Assembly: GCF_002188635.1 (NCBI RefSeq)
Contig: NZ_NINX01000024.1
Span: 291,165-355,164, forward strand
Length of the DNA: 64,000 nucleotides
Reading direction: 5' to 3'
Source of the DNA: Pigmentiphaga sp. NML030171
GTDB taxonomy: Bacteria > Pseudomonadota > Gammaproteobacteria > Burkholderiales > Burkholderiaceae_B
A model generated the notes under the pieces. It saw only the letters and a list, made by a program, of their open reading frames with translations, ran no database searches and was not told the origin of the DNA. Below, piece by piece: positions 53,059-60,594 of this stretch. The stretch's first letter is position 1. Every line of letters begins with the position of its first letter. The position numbers and the translations under genes are program-made.

Positions 53059-54708
53059 CTATTCGCTGCAGGAGAAGCTCGCGGCGAGATTCACGTCGCC
53101 GGTGCCGTCGAACTTGGGCCACATCGGATAGACGCATAGCGGCCGGGAGCGATTTTTCGTGGCGGTGTTGTTGTCGAACGCGATGGGCGCGGCCGGAGGC
53201 GGCTCTCCCTTCTCCACCCATGCATCGAGGATCGCCAGGTTCTCCCAGGCCGGCACGAACTTGCCGTTGCCATGGGCCAATCCCGGGACGAGATAGAAGC
53301 GCACGAAATCATCGGTCGCGCCCTTCCCGTATTTGGCGACGACCGACTCATACAACGCGGCATTCGCATAGGGACTGACACTTGGGTCGTCCAGCCCCTG
53401 CACCCACAGGATCTTCCCGCCCCTGGCCTTGAATGCGCTGTAGTCGGGGCTGGTGGCGCCAATCGTGCCGGACAGCGATACGATCCGGTCCTGGTAGGCT
53501 CCGGGATTCTGGATATCGAACGAAAGCAGACTGAACGCGGGATCGCGCGCCACGAAATACTTGACGAACTGGTCCGCGCGGCTGGCGTGGTGGGCATTGG
53601 GTCCGCTCTGCGGCGGCTCGATATAGGCAGCCTGCGAACCCAGCTGCATGGTGACGCCTTCGAGGCTGTTATACCCGGCATACGCACGGATTCCGTTGGC
53701 GAACGAATACGGGATGGTGTATCCGTCGTGGTAGACCGCAATGGTTTTCTCGATCTGGACATCGGTCAGGCAGTTGTCCGGATGGCCTGTTTCGCCCGAC
53801 TTGCAGCGCAAGGCATCGAGCAATGCGGGAGCACGCTGCCGGCAAGCGGCCATGTTGCTTACGAGGCCGTCGGCCACTCCGTCGAGCGCATCGCACGCGG
53901 CCAACGCGGTCGAGGCGATGGCATTGACCATTGCCGGCGGGATCCAGCCTTCGGACTCATCGTCATACACGGCGCGTGCCAGCGCCGCGCCCCACAGGCG
54001 AAGCCCCAGGAAGTTCGCCGTGGGATAGTTGCTGATCACCCCGTCGTAAGCGTCGGGAAAGCGTTGTGCCGCGGTCAGCGCTTCGCGCCCGCCCGTGGAT
54101 CCCCCCGCGAAATACATCCGCCGGGGCGAGCTGCCGTAGCGCATTTCGGCCACGACCGAAGCAACATCCCGCGTTTTCTTGATGTGCATGTAGCCGTAAT
54201 TGAGCAGCGCCTCATCGTTCAATGCGAACGATGCATCGTCGGCGTCGGGCGCCTGGTGGCCCGAGTCGCTGGCAAACGTCATGTATCCCAGGGCCAGGGG
54301 AACCGGCGCGGTATTGGAGCCGAGCGGTGCCTTGGCCAACGTGTTGGGGATGCTGCCGTTGTAGCCGCCGCCACCGAACTGCAAGCCTTTGCCGTTCCAG
54401 TCGGAGGGAAGATTGACCTGGAAATGGATGTTGGGCGCCGCGGCATCGACGGATTTGATGGCGCCCAGTACCTCGCAGTATTCCCCGGTCTTGCTCTCTT
54501 CGGAGCCGGCCACGAGCCGGGCGGAGACGATGTACGCGCCTTGAGTCGGCAACGAACTGCGGCTGGCGGCGATCACTTTGTCTTGCAATCCGGTGCATGC
54601 TTGCAGCGCAGTCGGCGGTGGGCTCCCTGTCTTGGCACCATCGCCTCCCCCGCATGCGGAAAGGCCCGCCATGACCATCGCCAACTGAAGCGCCCGGTAC
54701 TTCCTCAT
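53059..54708 (-). CDS. Tannase/feruloyl esterase family lipoprotein lacking the CS-HC cysteines
   Basis: A 549-residue member of the same family as the gene at 1496-3220, also with a lipoprotein signal (lipobox LSAC, Cys19). The nucleophile is Ser204 in AGGSTGGREAL, and the catalytic His is in VPGLAHGNGKF. The residue before the serine is Gly203 and the one after the His is Gly, so the CS-D-HC disulfide of classical tannases is absent. The calcium-site-like CDALDGVADGL is kept. It is first in an operon followed by the beta-lactamase-like and carboxylesterase genes (110-base gap, then an eight-base overlap). Substrate unknown; a polymer ester is also possible. Confidence 0.88.
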   Translation of the reverse strand: MRKYRALQLAMVMAGLSACGGGDGAKTGSPPPTALQACTGLQDKVIAASRSSLPTQGAYIVSARLVAGSEESKTGEYCEVLGAIKSVDAAAPNIHFQVNLPSDWNGKGLQFGGGGYNGSIPNTLAKAPLGSNTAPVPLALGYMTFASDSGHQAPDADDASFALNDEALLNYGYMHIKKTRDVASVVAEMRYGSSPRRMYFAGGSTGGREALTAAQRFPDAYDGVISNYPTANFLGLRLWGAALARAVYDDESEGWIPPAMVNAIASTALAACDALDGVADGLVSNMAACRQRAPALLDALRCKSGETGHPDNCLTDVQIEKTIAVYHDGYTIPYSFANGIRAYAGYNSLEGVTMQLGSQAAYIEPPQSGPNAHHASRADQFVKYFVARDPAFSLLSFDIQNPGAYQDRIVSLSGTIGATSPDYSAFKARGGKILWVQGLDDPSVSPYANAALYESVVAKYGKGATDDFVRFYLVPGLAHGNGKFVPAWENLAILDAWVEKGEPPPAAPIAFDNNTATKNRSRPLCVYPMWPKFDGTGDVNLAASFSCSE

Positions 54709-54770
54709 GTTTGTCTCCGTCTTCTATTTATGCGCACTTGTCTTTCGAGGCCAGCGCTCCAGAGATTAAG

Positions 54771-54789
54771 AACAACCGGGGCTGTTGTT
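54771..54789. promoter_or_regulatory. Inverted repeat upstream of the esterase operon
   Basis: AACAAC (54771-54776) faces GTTGTT (54784-54789) across seven bases, 63 bases before the tannase start and within an AT-rich part of the 232-base divergent gap. It could be an operator for the esterase operon. Short arms make chance possible. Confidence 0.3.
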
Positions 54790-54876
54790 AATTGCATAAT
54801 AGACAATGATTAATGCGTGAGACACATCAACCACCACGGCAGCAAGAAAAGGCATCAGCCGTCGCTGCATTCGCGG

Positions 54877-54903
54877 CGTCACATTTTTCATCGCTGCGTT
54901 GTC
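54877..54903 (+). promoter_or_regulatory. Predicted ECF41 sigma-factor promoter
   Basis: CGTCACA (54877-54883), 16 bases, then TGTC (54900-54903). The known ECF41 promoter consensus, as I recall it, is TGTCACA-N16-CGTC, so one mismatch per element with exact spacing. It lies 38 bases before the ABM gene, which is co-transcribed with an ECF41 sigma gene, matching the usual self-controlled layout. Confidence 0.6.
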
Positions 54904-54940
54904 ATGTCTGTCCCAACGGCAATGTCCCAAGGAGACGATC

Positions 54941-55306
54941 ATGGCAAACAGGAACATCGCAACCATCGACCCCCAGGCCGCGTGCCTGACACTGATCAAC
55001 GTCTACGACGTCGAACCGGAGAACCAGGAGGAACTGACCCGGGCCCTGTCCGAGGCGACCGAGCACCTCATCCGGCACCAGCCCGGGTTCGTTTCGGTCT
55101 GCTTACACCGCAGCCTGGACGGCCGCAGGGTGGTCAACTACGCTCAATGGGCATCGAAGGAGCACTTCGAGGATTTCATGAAACGACCCGGCACCCAGGA
55201 ACAGCTCAAGCGTTTCGCAAGCCTTGCCAGGAGCGTGGCTCCCGCGCTCTACCAGGTGAGCGCCGTGCACGCCCGGCCGCGTACCGCGGGCGGTGCAACG
55301 CGATGA
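54941..55306 (+). CDS. ABM-domain (antibiotic biosynthesis monooxygenase-like) protein
   Basis: A 121-residue ferredoxin-like-fold protein of the ABM family. It shows LTLINVYDVEPENQEELTRA and GFVSVCLHRSLDGRRVVNYA, then QWASKEHFEDFM, the usual dimeric alpha+beta barrel pattern. Such proteins oxidise quinone-like or heme-like substrates without cofactor, or act as dimeric sensors. AGGAG lies eight bases before the ATG, and its stop overlaps the sigma-factor start (ATGA). ECF41 genes are usually linked to a carboxymuconolactone decarboxylase, oxidoreductase or epimerase; here the ABM protein takes that place. Confidence 0.82.
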   Translation: MANRNIATIDPQAACLTLINVYDVEPENQEELTRALSEATEHLIRHQPGFVSVCLHRSLDGRRVVNYAQWASKEHFEDFMKRPGTQEQLKRFASLARSVAPALYQVSAVHARPRTAGGATR

Positions 55307-56184
55307 GCGAACCGCGGGCCGATCCGGACCTGAACCATCTGCGCCCGCGGCTCATCCGGCTGGCATACCGGATGCTGGGTTCGGTGGCGGAGGCCGAAGA
55401 CGTGGTGCAGGACGCCTACGTGCGCTGGCTGGCGACCGACAGCGACAAGGTCCGCCAGCCGGCAGCCCTGCTGCACACCATCGTCACGCGCCTGTGCCTG
55501 AACGAGCTGAAATCGGCGCGCCGCAGGCGGGAGACCTACGTCGGCCCCTGGCTGCCCGAGCCCATCGTGGAAACCCGCGAAGCCTATGCCGATGACCTCA
55601 CCTTGCCCCTGATGCTGGCCCTGGAGCGCCTGTCCCCGCTGGAGCGGGCAGCCTTCCTGCTGCACGATGTCTTCGGCATGGACTTCGCGGAAGTGGGCGC
55701 CGCCATCGGCCGGGAGGCGGCCGCCTGCCGCAAGCTGGCCAGCCGCGCTCGCGAGCACGTCCACGCCGCTCGCCCGCGCTTTCCCGTCTCCAAGGAACAG
55801 GGAAGCCGGCTCGCGGCGGCATTCTTCGCCGCCTCCCGGAACGGCGACATGGAAGGCCTGCGCGCGCTGTTGGCCGAGGACGTGACGGCCTACGCAGACG
55901 GCGGCGGCAAGGTGCCCGCCACGCCCTACCCCGTTGTCGGCGTGGAAGCGGTCCTGGCCCGGCATGCTCGCCTGGCCGGCGACTTCGCGCGGGCGCCGTC
56001 GATCCTGGCGGGCTACGTCGAGATCGACGGCCTGCCGGGTTTCGTCACGATGGAAGATGGGGGAGTCCTGCAGGCAACGGCCCTGCAGGTCGAGGAGGGA
56101 AAGGTGACCGCGATCTATGTCATCCGCAACCCGGACAAGCTGCGGCACCTGCGTGCCGGTTCCGGCACGTGGCGGGAACCTTAG
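55303..56184 (+). CDS. ECF41-family RNA polymerase sigma factor (SigJ-like)
   Basis: A 293-residue ECF sigma factor with a C-terminal SnoaL-like extension instead of an anti-sigma gene. Region 2 has LIRLAYRMLGSVAEAEDVVQ and region 4 LSPLERAAFLLHDVFGMDF. The three ECF41 hallmarks are present: WLPEP in the linker, DGGGK in the extension and NPDKL near the C-terminus. In this group the extension both activates and restrains the sigma factor. It is coupled by a four-base overlap to the ABM gene, and a matching promoter lies before that gene. The inducing signal is unknown. Confidence 0.93.
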   Translation: MSEPRADPDLNHLRPRLIRLAYRMLGSVAEAEDVVQDAYVRWLATDSDKVRQPAALLHTIVTRLCLNELKSARRRRETYVGPWLPEPIVETREAYADDLTLPLMLALERLSPLERAAFLLHDVFGMDFAEVGAAIGREAAACRKLASRAREHVHAARPRFPVSKEQGSRLAAAFFAASRNGDMEGLRALLAEDVTAYADGGGKVPATPYPVVGVEAVLARHARLAGDFARAPSILAGYVEIDGLPGFVTMEDGGVLQATALQVEEGKVTAIYVIRNPDKLRHLRAGSGTWREP

Positions 56185-56209
56185 CTTAGGTTCGCCGCCC
56201 GGAACCGGC

Positions 56210-57148
56210 CTACATGACCGCGGGAGAACCCGGCTCGGCGTTCTTGACCGACACCGCTTCCGAGGACGGATCGGTGGGGATGGGCATGGGCTTGGCGGAC
56301 GCCGAGCGTGCCGGCGTGGCCGGCGCGGCGCCCGGCAGGTCGGCGTTGACGCCCGCGGCCGAAGCCAGGCGGCGGCGTTCGGCCAGGACCCTGTCGCCGT
56401 ACGGGCTGGTGCCGTCGGGACCCACGCCCACATACATGCGCAGGCCGGCCGTCAGCGAACCGCCACGCTCGATGTATTCCTTCAGGATCGATGCGCCGAC
56501 ACGGATGTTGGCCACCGGGTTCCAGGCAGCCTGGCTGCCGCCGAACGGTTCGAACCGTTCGGTGTGGACCCGGGTCAGGACCTGCATCAGGCCCTGCGCG
56601 CCGACATGGCTTTCGGCGAAGGGATTGAAGCTGGACTCGATGGCGATGATCGCCAGGAGCAGCAGCGGATCCAGGCCCATTTCCTGTCCCACGCCATAGG
56701 CGGTGGAAATCAGCATGCGGGTGGCCTCATTCGAGACCCGGTACTTGCGCGCGATATAGCGGCCCAGGGACTCGGCCTGCACGGCCGACACCTTGGTCGC
56801 ATGCGGCTTCGGCGCCGGCTTGACGGCATTGCTGGTCACCGAGCCCAGGAAAGAGGTCGCCTGGGCGTGCGGCTGTACGTTGTCGGCCACGGCCGCAACG
56901 GCGGCCGCCGCGGCGACGGCGGAGGCGACATCGACCTGGGCCGGCTCGGCCACGGGCGCATCGACACCGTTGAACGCGGTGAATTGCGAAGCCTGGTCAC
57001 GCAGACCAGGAACGGACCATACTACGGCGGCCATGGCGAGCACGGCCAGGCCTACATAACTATTGATGGAGCGGCACCAATCCGTGACTCCCGGTCGAGG
57101 CCGGGGGTCGGGCTGCTCCGTCGACGAGCTCGACTGCGCGTCGGGCAT
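56210..57148 (-). CDS. Membrane-anchored lytic transglycosylase (SLT domain)
   Basis: A 312-residue protein with an N-terminal cytoplasmic tail, one hydrophobic helix (about 27-45, YVGLAVLAMAAVVWSVPG), an Ala-rich linker, and an SLT domain (about 120-260). The catalytic glutamate is in LLLLAIIAIESSFNPFAESH, followed by GAQGLMQVLTRVH and NPVANIRVGASILKEYI. It cleaves peptidoglycan glycan strands. The C-terminal tail is Pro/Ala-rich. ATG 57148 follows AAGGAGG by seven bases. It has a long GC-rich leader with strong hairpins, so post-transcriptional control is possible. Confidence 0.92.
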   Translation of the reverse strand: MPDAQSSSSTEQPDPRPRPGVTDWCRSINSYVGLAVLAMAAVVWSVPGLRDQASQFTAFNGVDAPVAEPAQVDVASAVAAAAAVAAVADNVQPHAQATSFLGSVTSNAVKPAPKPHATKVSAVQAESLGRYIARKYRVSNEATRMLISTAYGVGQEMGLDPLLLLAIIAIESSFNPFAESHVGAQGLMQVLTRVHTERFEPFGGSQAAWNPVANIRVGASILKEYIERGGSLTAGLRMYVGVGPDGTSPYGDRVLAERRRLASAAGVNADLPGAAPATPARSASAKPMPIPTDPSSEAVSVKNAEPGSPAVM

Positions 57149-57776
57149 ACTTACCTCCTTGCAACGGCGGGCCACAAAAACACAGCATCCGGAAGCGATC
57201 GAGATACGACTCCGGACATCGAGGCCACAACCTGCTTGGCTGCACATCGCGCCGCTGTCAGGACGACTGGCGGCACACCTGCATGGTCGCTACCGCAGAG
57301 ATAGCTCGGGACCATGCCTGTTTCGGGCAGAGGGCGCGTTCGCGCCGCTAAGAGAACTCCAGTATGGTGGGCGCCCGATGGCCCGTTAAGCAGCCCGGTG
57401 GTCTTGTCCGGCCCCACTAGGGGCGGCGATCAGGACGACGGCACCGGGCACACGCTGAAAGTTGGCGGATTGTAGAAATGCGATTTGATGTGGTCAACCG
57501 TAAAAATTCACCATTTCGGTGCATCCGGCGGACAATCGTGATCATTGGGATTTTCTATCGGTTCCCATCCGACCGTATATGGAAAGATAGATAAAAGTGA
57601 GCATACACTATCGCCGTGACCGAATCAGATTCAGAAACATATGTAAAATTTGTCTCGACCGCCCTGTTTCACGCCGCCGTGGCCCCGATCACGGGATCCG
57701 CGCCCCGAACGCCTCGATCGGCACGGCGGGTTAAAGTGACCCCTCCCCCAGCCTTCCCCATCAAGGTGCTCCGCCC
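57149..57776. other. 628-base intergenic region: structured leader and AT-rich block
   Basis: No gene is visible. The left part (57149-57420) would be the leader of the lytic transglycosylase mRNA; it carries GC-rich hairpins including 57281-57317 and GGCGCGAACGCGCC near 57330. The right part (about 57470-57660) is strikingly AT-rich, with runs such as GATAGATAAAAGTGAGC and TATGTAAAATTTG, and probably holds promoters in both directions, including that of ubiD. I match no known riboswitch class. Confidence 0.6.
57281..57317 (-). ncRNA. Bulged hairpin in the transglycosylase leader
   Basis: GCATGGTC (57281-57288) pairs with GACCATGC (57310-57317), and GCTA (57289-57292) with TAGC (57302-57305), giving a 12-bp stem with a four-base bulge and a nine-base loop. 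On the minus strand it would lie about 130 bases before the transglycosylase start. The bulged stem is reminiscent of a regulatory RNA element but belongs to no class I can name. Confidence 0.4.
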
Positions 57777-59330
57777 GTGAAATACCGCGACCTCCGAGAC
57801 TTCCTGCGCCAACTCGAAGCGCGGGGCGAGCTCAAGCGCATCCCGGCCGCCGTGTCGACCCATCTCGAGATCACCGAGATCTGCGACCGCGTGTTGCGCG
57901 CCGGCGGACCGGCCCTGCTGTTCGAGAACGCCCGGCAGCCCGGCCGCGGCAAGGCCGACATGCCGGTACTGGCCAACCTGTTCGGCACCGCCCGCCGGGT
58001 CGCGCTGGGCATGGGCGCCGAGGACGTGGGCGCCCTGCGCGACGTGGGCGAACTGCTGGCCTCGCTGCGCGAGCCCGAGCCGCCGCGCGGCCTGCGCGAC
58101 GCGCTAGGCAAGGTCGCGATGCTGAAATCCGCCCTGTGGGACATGGCGCCGCGCGAAGTCCGGGGCGCCCCCTGCCAGGAAATCGTGCTCGCAGGGGACG
58201 ACGTCGACCTCGGACGCCTGCCCATCCAGCATTGCTGGCCCGGCGACGTCGCCCCGCTGCTGTCCTGGGGGCTGGTCGTCACCCGCGGGCCGAACCGCAA
58301 GCGCCAGAACCTGGGCATCTATCGCCAGCAGCCCATCGGACGCAACAAGCTCATCATGCGGTGGCTGTCGCACCGGGGAGGCGCGCTGGACTTCCGCGAG
58401 CACATGCTGGCCCACCCCGGACAGCCGTTCCCGGTCGCCGTCGCCCTGGGCGCCGACCCCGCCACCATCCTGGGCGCGGTGACGCCGGTGCCCGATGCCT
58501 TGTCCGAATACCAGTTCGCCGGCCTGCTGCGCGGCGGCCGCACCGAGGTGGTCCGCTGCGTGGGCAGCGCGCTGTCCGTTCCTGCCTCGGCCGAAATCGT
58601 GCTGGAAGGCCATCTGCTTCCCTCCTCCGACCCGCGGGCGATCGCCCCCGTCCCGGCGCCCGGCGTCGCGGCTCCGCCCGACAACGGCTACGAGATGGCG
58701 CTGGAGGGCCCCTACGGCGACCACACCGGCTATTACAACGAACAGGACTGGTTCCCGGTGTTCACCGTCGATCGCATCACCATGCGGCGCGATGCCATCT
58801 ACCACTCCACCTACACGGGCAAGCCGCCCGACGAACCCGCCGTGCTGGGCGTCGCCCTGAACGAGGTCTTCACCCCCCTGCTGCGCCGGCAACTGCCGGA
58901 AATCGTCGATTTCTACCTGCCGCCCGAGGGATGCAGCTACCGGCTGGCCATCGTCTCGATGCGCAAGCAATACCCCGGCCACGCCAAGCGCGTGATGTTC
59001 GGCATCTGGAGCGTGCTGCGCCAGTTCATGTATACCAAGTTCATCGTGGTGGTGGACGAGGACATCGACGTGCGCAACTGGCAGGAGGTGGTCTGGGCGA
59101 TCACGACGCGGATGGATCCGGTGCGCGATACCCTGCTGGCCGACCGCACGCCCATCGATTACCTGGACTTCGCCTCGCCGGTCTCGGGCCTGGGCGGCAA
59201 GATGGGCCTGGACGCCACCAACAAGTGGCCGGGCGAGACCGACCGCGAATGGGGGCGCCCCATCGTGATGGATGCGGATGTGAAGAAACGGGTGGACGGC
59301 CTGTGGCAGGAACTGGGGCTGCCGGGGTGA
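57777..59330 (+). CDS. ubiD: UbiD family 3-octaprenyl-4-hydroxybenzoate carboxy-lyase
   Basis: A 517-residue decarboxylase that depends on prenylated FMN (made by UbiX, not encoded here) and acts in ubiquinone synthesis. Landmarks are [20 protein letters not shown] at the start, [35 protein letters not shown] with catalytic acidic residues, and [20 protein letters not shown]. The start is GTG at 57777, at the standard N-terminus. Length matches Escherichia coli UbiD (about 500). It converges with the yqjK-like gene. Confidence 0.95.
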   Translation: MKYRDLRDFLRQLEARGELKRIPAAVSTHLEITEICDRVLRAGGPALLFENARQPGRGKADMPVLANLFGTARRVALGMGAEDVGALRDVGELLASLREPEPPRGLRDALGKVAMLKSALWDMAPREVRGAPCQEIVLAGDDVDLGRLPIQHCWPGDVAPLLSWGLVVTRGPNRKRQNLGIYRQQPIGRNKLIMRWLSHRGGALDFREHMLAHPGQPFPVAVALGADPATILGAVTPVPDALSEYQFAGLLRGGRTEVVRCVGSALSVPASAEIVLEGHLLPSSDPRAIAPVPAPGVAAPPDNGYEMALEGPYGDHTGYYNEQDWFPVFTVDRITMRRDAIYHSTYTGKPPDEPAVLGVALNEVFTPLLRRQLPEIVDFYLPPEGCSYRLAIVSMRKQYPGHAKRVMFGIWSVLRQFMYTKFIVVVDEDIDVRNWQEVVWAITTRMDPVRDTLLADRTPIDYLDFASPVSGLGGKMGLDATNKWPGETDREWGRPIVMDADVKKRVDGLWQELGLPG

Positions 59331-59351
59331 ACCCGGCGGCCCCTTCCGGCC

Positions 59352-59732
59352 CTAGCGCGGATCGGGCCGGCTGCGGTCTTCCTTGATGGCCCGCCAGAGC
59401 TTGTAGGCCTGGTAGGCGGCCAGCGCACCGCCGCCCAGCTTCAGCAGCCGGAAGACGCCGCCAAGCCGCACGCGGGCCAGCACCATCGAGGCGGCCGACG
59501 ACACGATCGGGTAGCGCCGCAGAAAGCGCCAGGCCTGCATGGCGGCGGCCATGCCGCCGCTGCCGCCCAGGCTGGGCAGGACCGACTTGAGCACCTGCCC
59601 CGGCGTCACGGCTTCCTTGATCTGGTGCAGATGAGCCGCCAGCTCCATGCGTTCGATGGACGAACGAGCCAGCAGCAGTTCCCTGCGGGCTTCGATGTCG
59701 CCCGCCTCGCGTGCCTTGCGCCGGCTGCTCAT
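59352..59732 (-). CDS. YqjK-like small membrane-associated protein
   Basis: A 126-residue protein. The N-terminal half is charged and helical (MSSRRKAREAGDIEARRELL), the middle contains a Gly-rich turn, and the C-terminal half has a weak hydrophobic segment and ends with YQAYKLWRAIKED. Position after yqjD and yqjE homologs and the size suggest the YqjK group, but similarity is faint. Its start overlaps the yqjE-like stop by four bases (ATGA). Function unknown; the cluster is linked to stationary-phase or osmotic stress in enterobacteria. Confidence 0.7.
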   Translation of the reverse strand: MSSRRKAREAGDIEARRELLLARSSIERMELAAHLHQIKEAVTPGQVLKSVLPSLGGSGGMAAAMQAWRFLRRYPIVSSAASMVLARVRLGGVFRLLKLGGGALAAYQAYKLWRAIKEDRSRPDPR

Positions 59733-60142
59733 CGCGGCCCCCGGCGGCTGTCGGAATCGGACTCGGCGACCGCGGCGAGCATGTCGCGGTCACGCTGGAG
59801 CTCGGCCAGGGTGTCCTCGAACACCAGGGGCGCATGGACGGCCTGCCGGCGCACCATGATCAGCATGATGAGGCCGACCAGCAGATAGGCCGCCCCGACC
59901 AGCGCGATGGCCAGGTGCCGGTATTCGGTATCCCAGAACACCACGACGATCAGGAACGAGAACATCATCAAGCCGAGAGTCAGGCACAGCAAGGCCGCCA
60001 GGGCGACCAGCACCATGCCCAGCAGGCGCGATTTTTCCTCGGCCAGCTCGATGGCGACGAGCTCGAGCCGGGTGCGCAGGATGCCGATGGACGTGGCAGC
60101 CAGCGCCCGGAGCGAACTCAGCAGATGCGGCGACGCGGACAC
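59729..60142 (-). CDS. yqjE: YqjE-like phage-holin-family membrane protein
   Basis: A 137-residue protein of the YqjE (DUF1469/holin III) family. Two membrane helices, MVLVALAALLCLTLGLMMFS (about residues 43-62) and HLAIALVGAAYLLVGLIMLI, flank a short loop; the N-terminal helix contains RTRLELVAIELAEEKSR, a family signature. It does not act as a holin in known cases; it is a housekeeping membrane protein beside YqjD. It lies ten bases after the yqjD-like gene. Confidence 0.85.
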   Translation of the reverse strand: MSASPHLLSSLRALAATSIGILRTRLELVAIELAEEKSRLLGMVLVALAALLCLTLGLMMFSFLIVVVFWDTEYRHLAIALVGAAYLLVGLIMLIMVRRQAVHAPLVFEDTLAELQRDRDMLAAVAESDSDSRRGPR

Positions 60143-60152
60143 GCTGCGCGGA

Positions 60153-60464
60153 TCAGCGGCGGCTGTTGACCAGCAGGCCGGCCAGGAAGCCGACCGCCGC
60201 GGCCACGCCGATGGCGCGCCAGGGATTGTCGTGCACGAAATCGTCGGTGGCGCGGGCGGCCGCCTTGCTGCGCTCCAGCATGGAGTCCTGGACGTCCAGG
60301 AGCTTCTCGCGCGCCCGCTTGAGGGAAGTCAGGGCACGCTCGCGAAGTTCGACCGCGCGGTCGCCGGTGCTGGAAGCCGCCTGCTTGAGCAGGTCTTCCG
60401 CGTCATTGAGCACGACCTTGACGTCCGAGATGAGTTTTTCTTTGCCTGCGGTGCTGGTAGTCAT
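60153..60464 (-). CDS. yqjD: ElaB/YqjD/DUF883 family membrane-anchored protein
   Basis: A 103-residue protein. A long helical cytoplasmic part (LISDVKVVLNDAEDLLKQAA onward) is followed by VHDNPWRAIGVAAAVGFLAG, the DUF883 signature, and a C-terminal membrane helix. In Escherichia coli YqjD and ElaB bind ribosomes at the inner membrane in stationary phase. First gene of a three-gene run (yqjD, yqjE, yqjK-like). Confidence 0.9.
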   Translation of the reverse strand: MTTSTAGKEKLISDVKVVLNDAEDLLKQAASSTGDRAVELRERALTSLKRAREKLLDVQDSMLERSKAAARATDDFVHDNPWRAIGVAAAVGFLAGLLVNSRR

Positions 60465-60594
60465 CGTGTTGCGCTCCCTGCGTTGTTTTTACGATTGGAC
60501 GCTCCGATGATAGCAGCCGCCCCCGCATACCGGAACCCTTGCATCCGAAGGGCAGCATCGGGTAACACCTGCAACCGGGCGCTTGCATCCTGCA

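Noticed and set aside
57149..57420. A c-di-GMP, c-di-AMP or other known riboswitch in the transglycosylase leader
   Set aside because: Strong stems are present, but I could not match the conserved core of any class, so only an unassigned structure is reported.
59729..60142. A phage holin and a prophage remnant
   Set aside because: The protein fits the YqjE family and sits with YqjD- and YqjK-like genes, a chromosomal stress cluster; no other phage genes occur.
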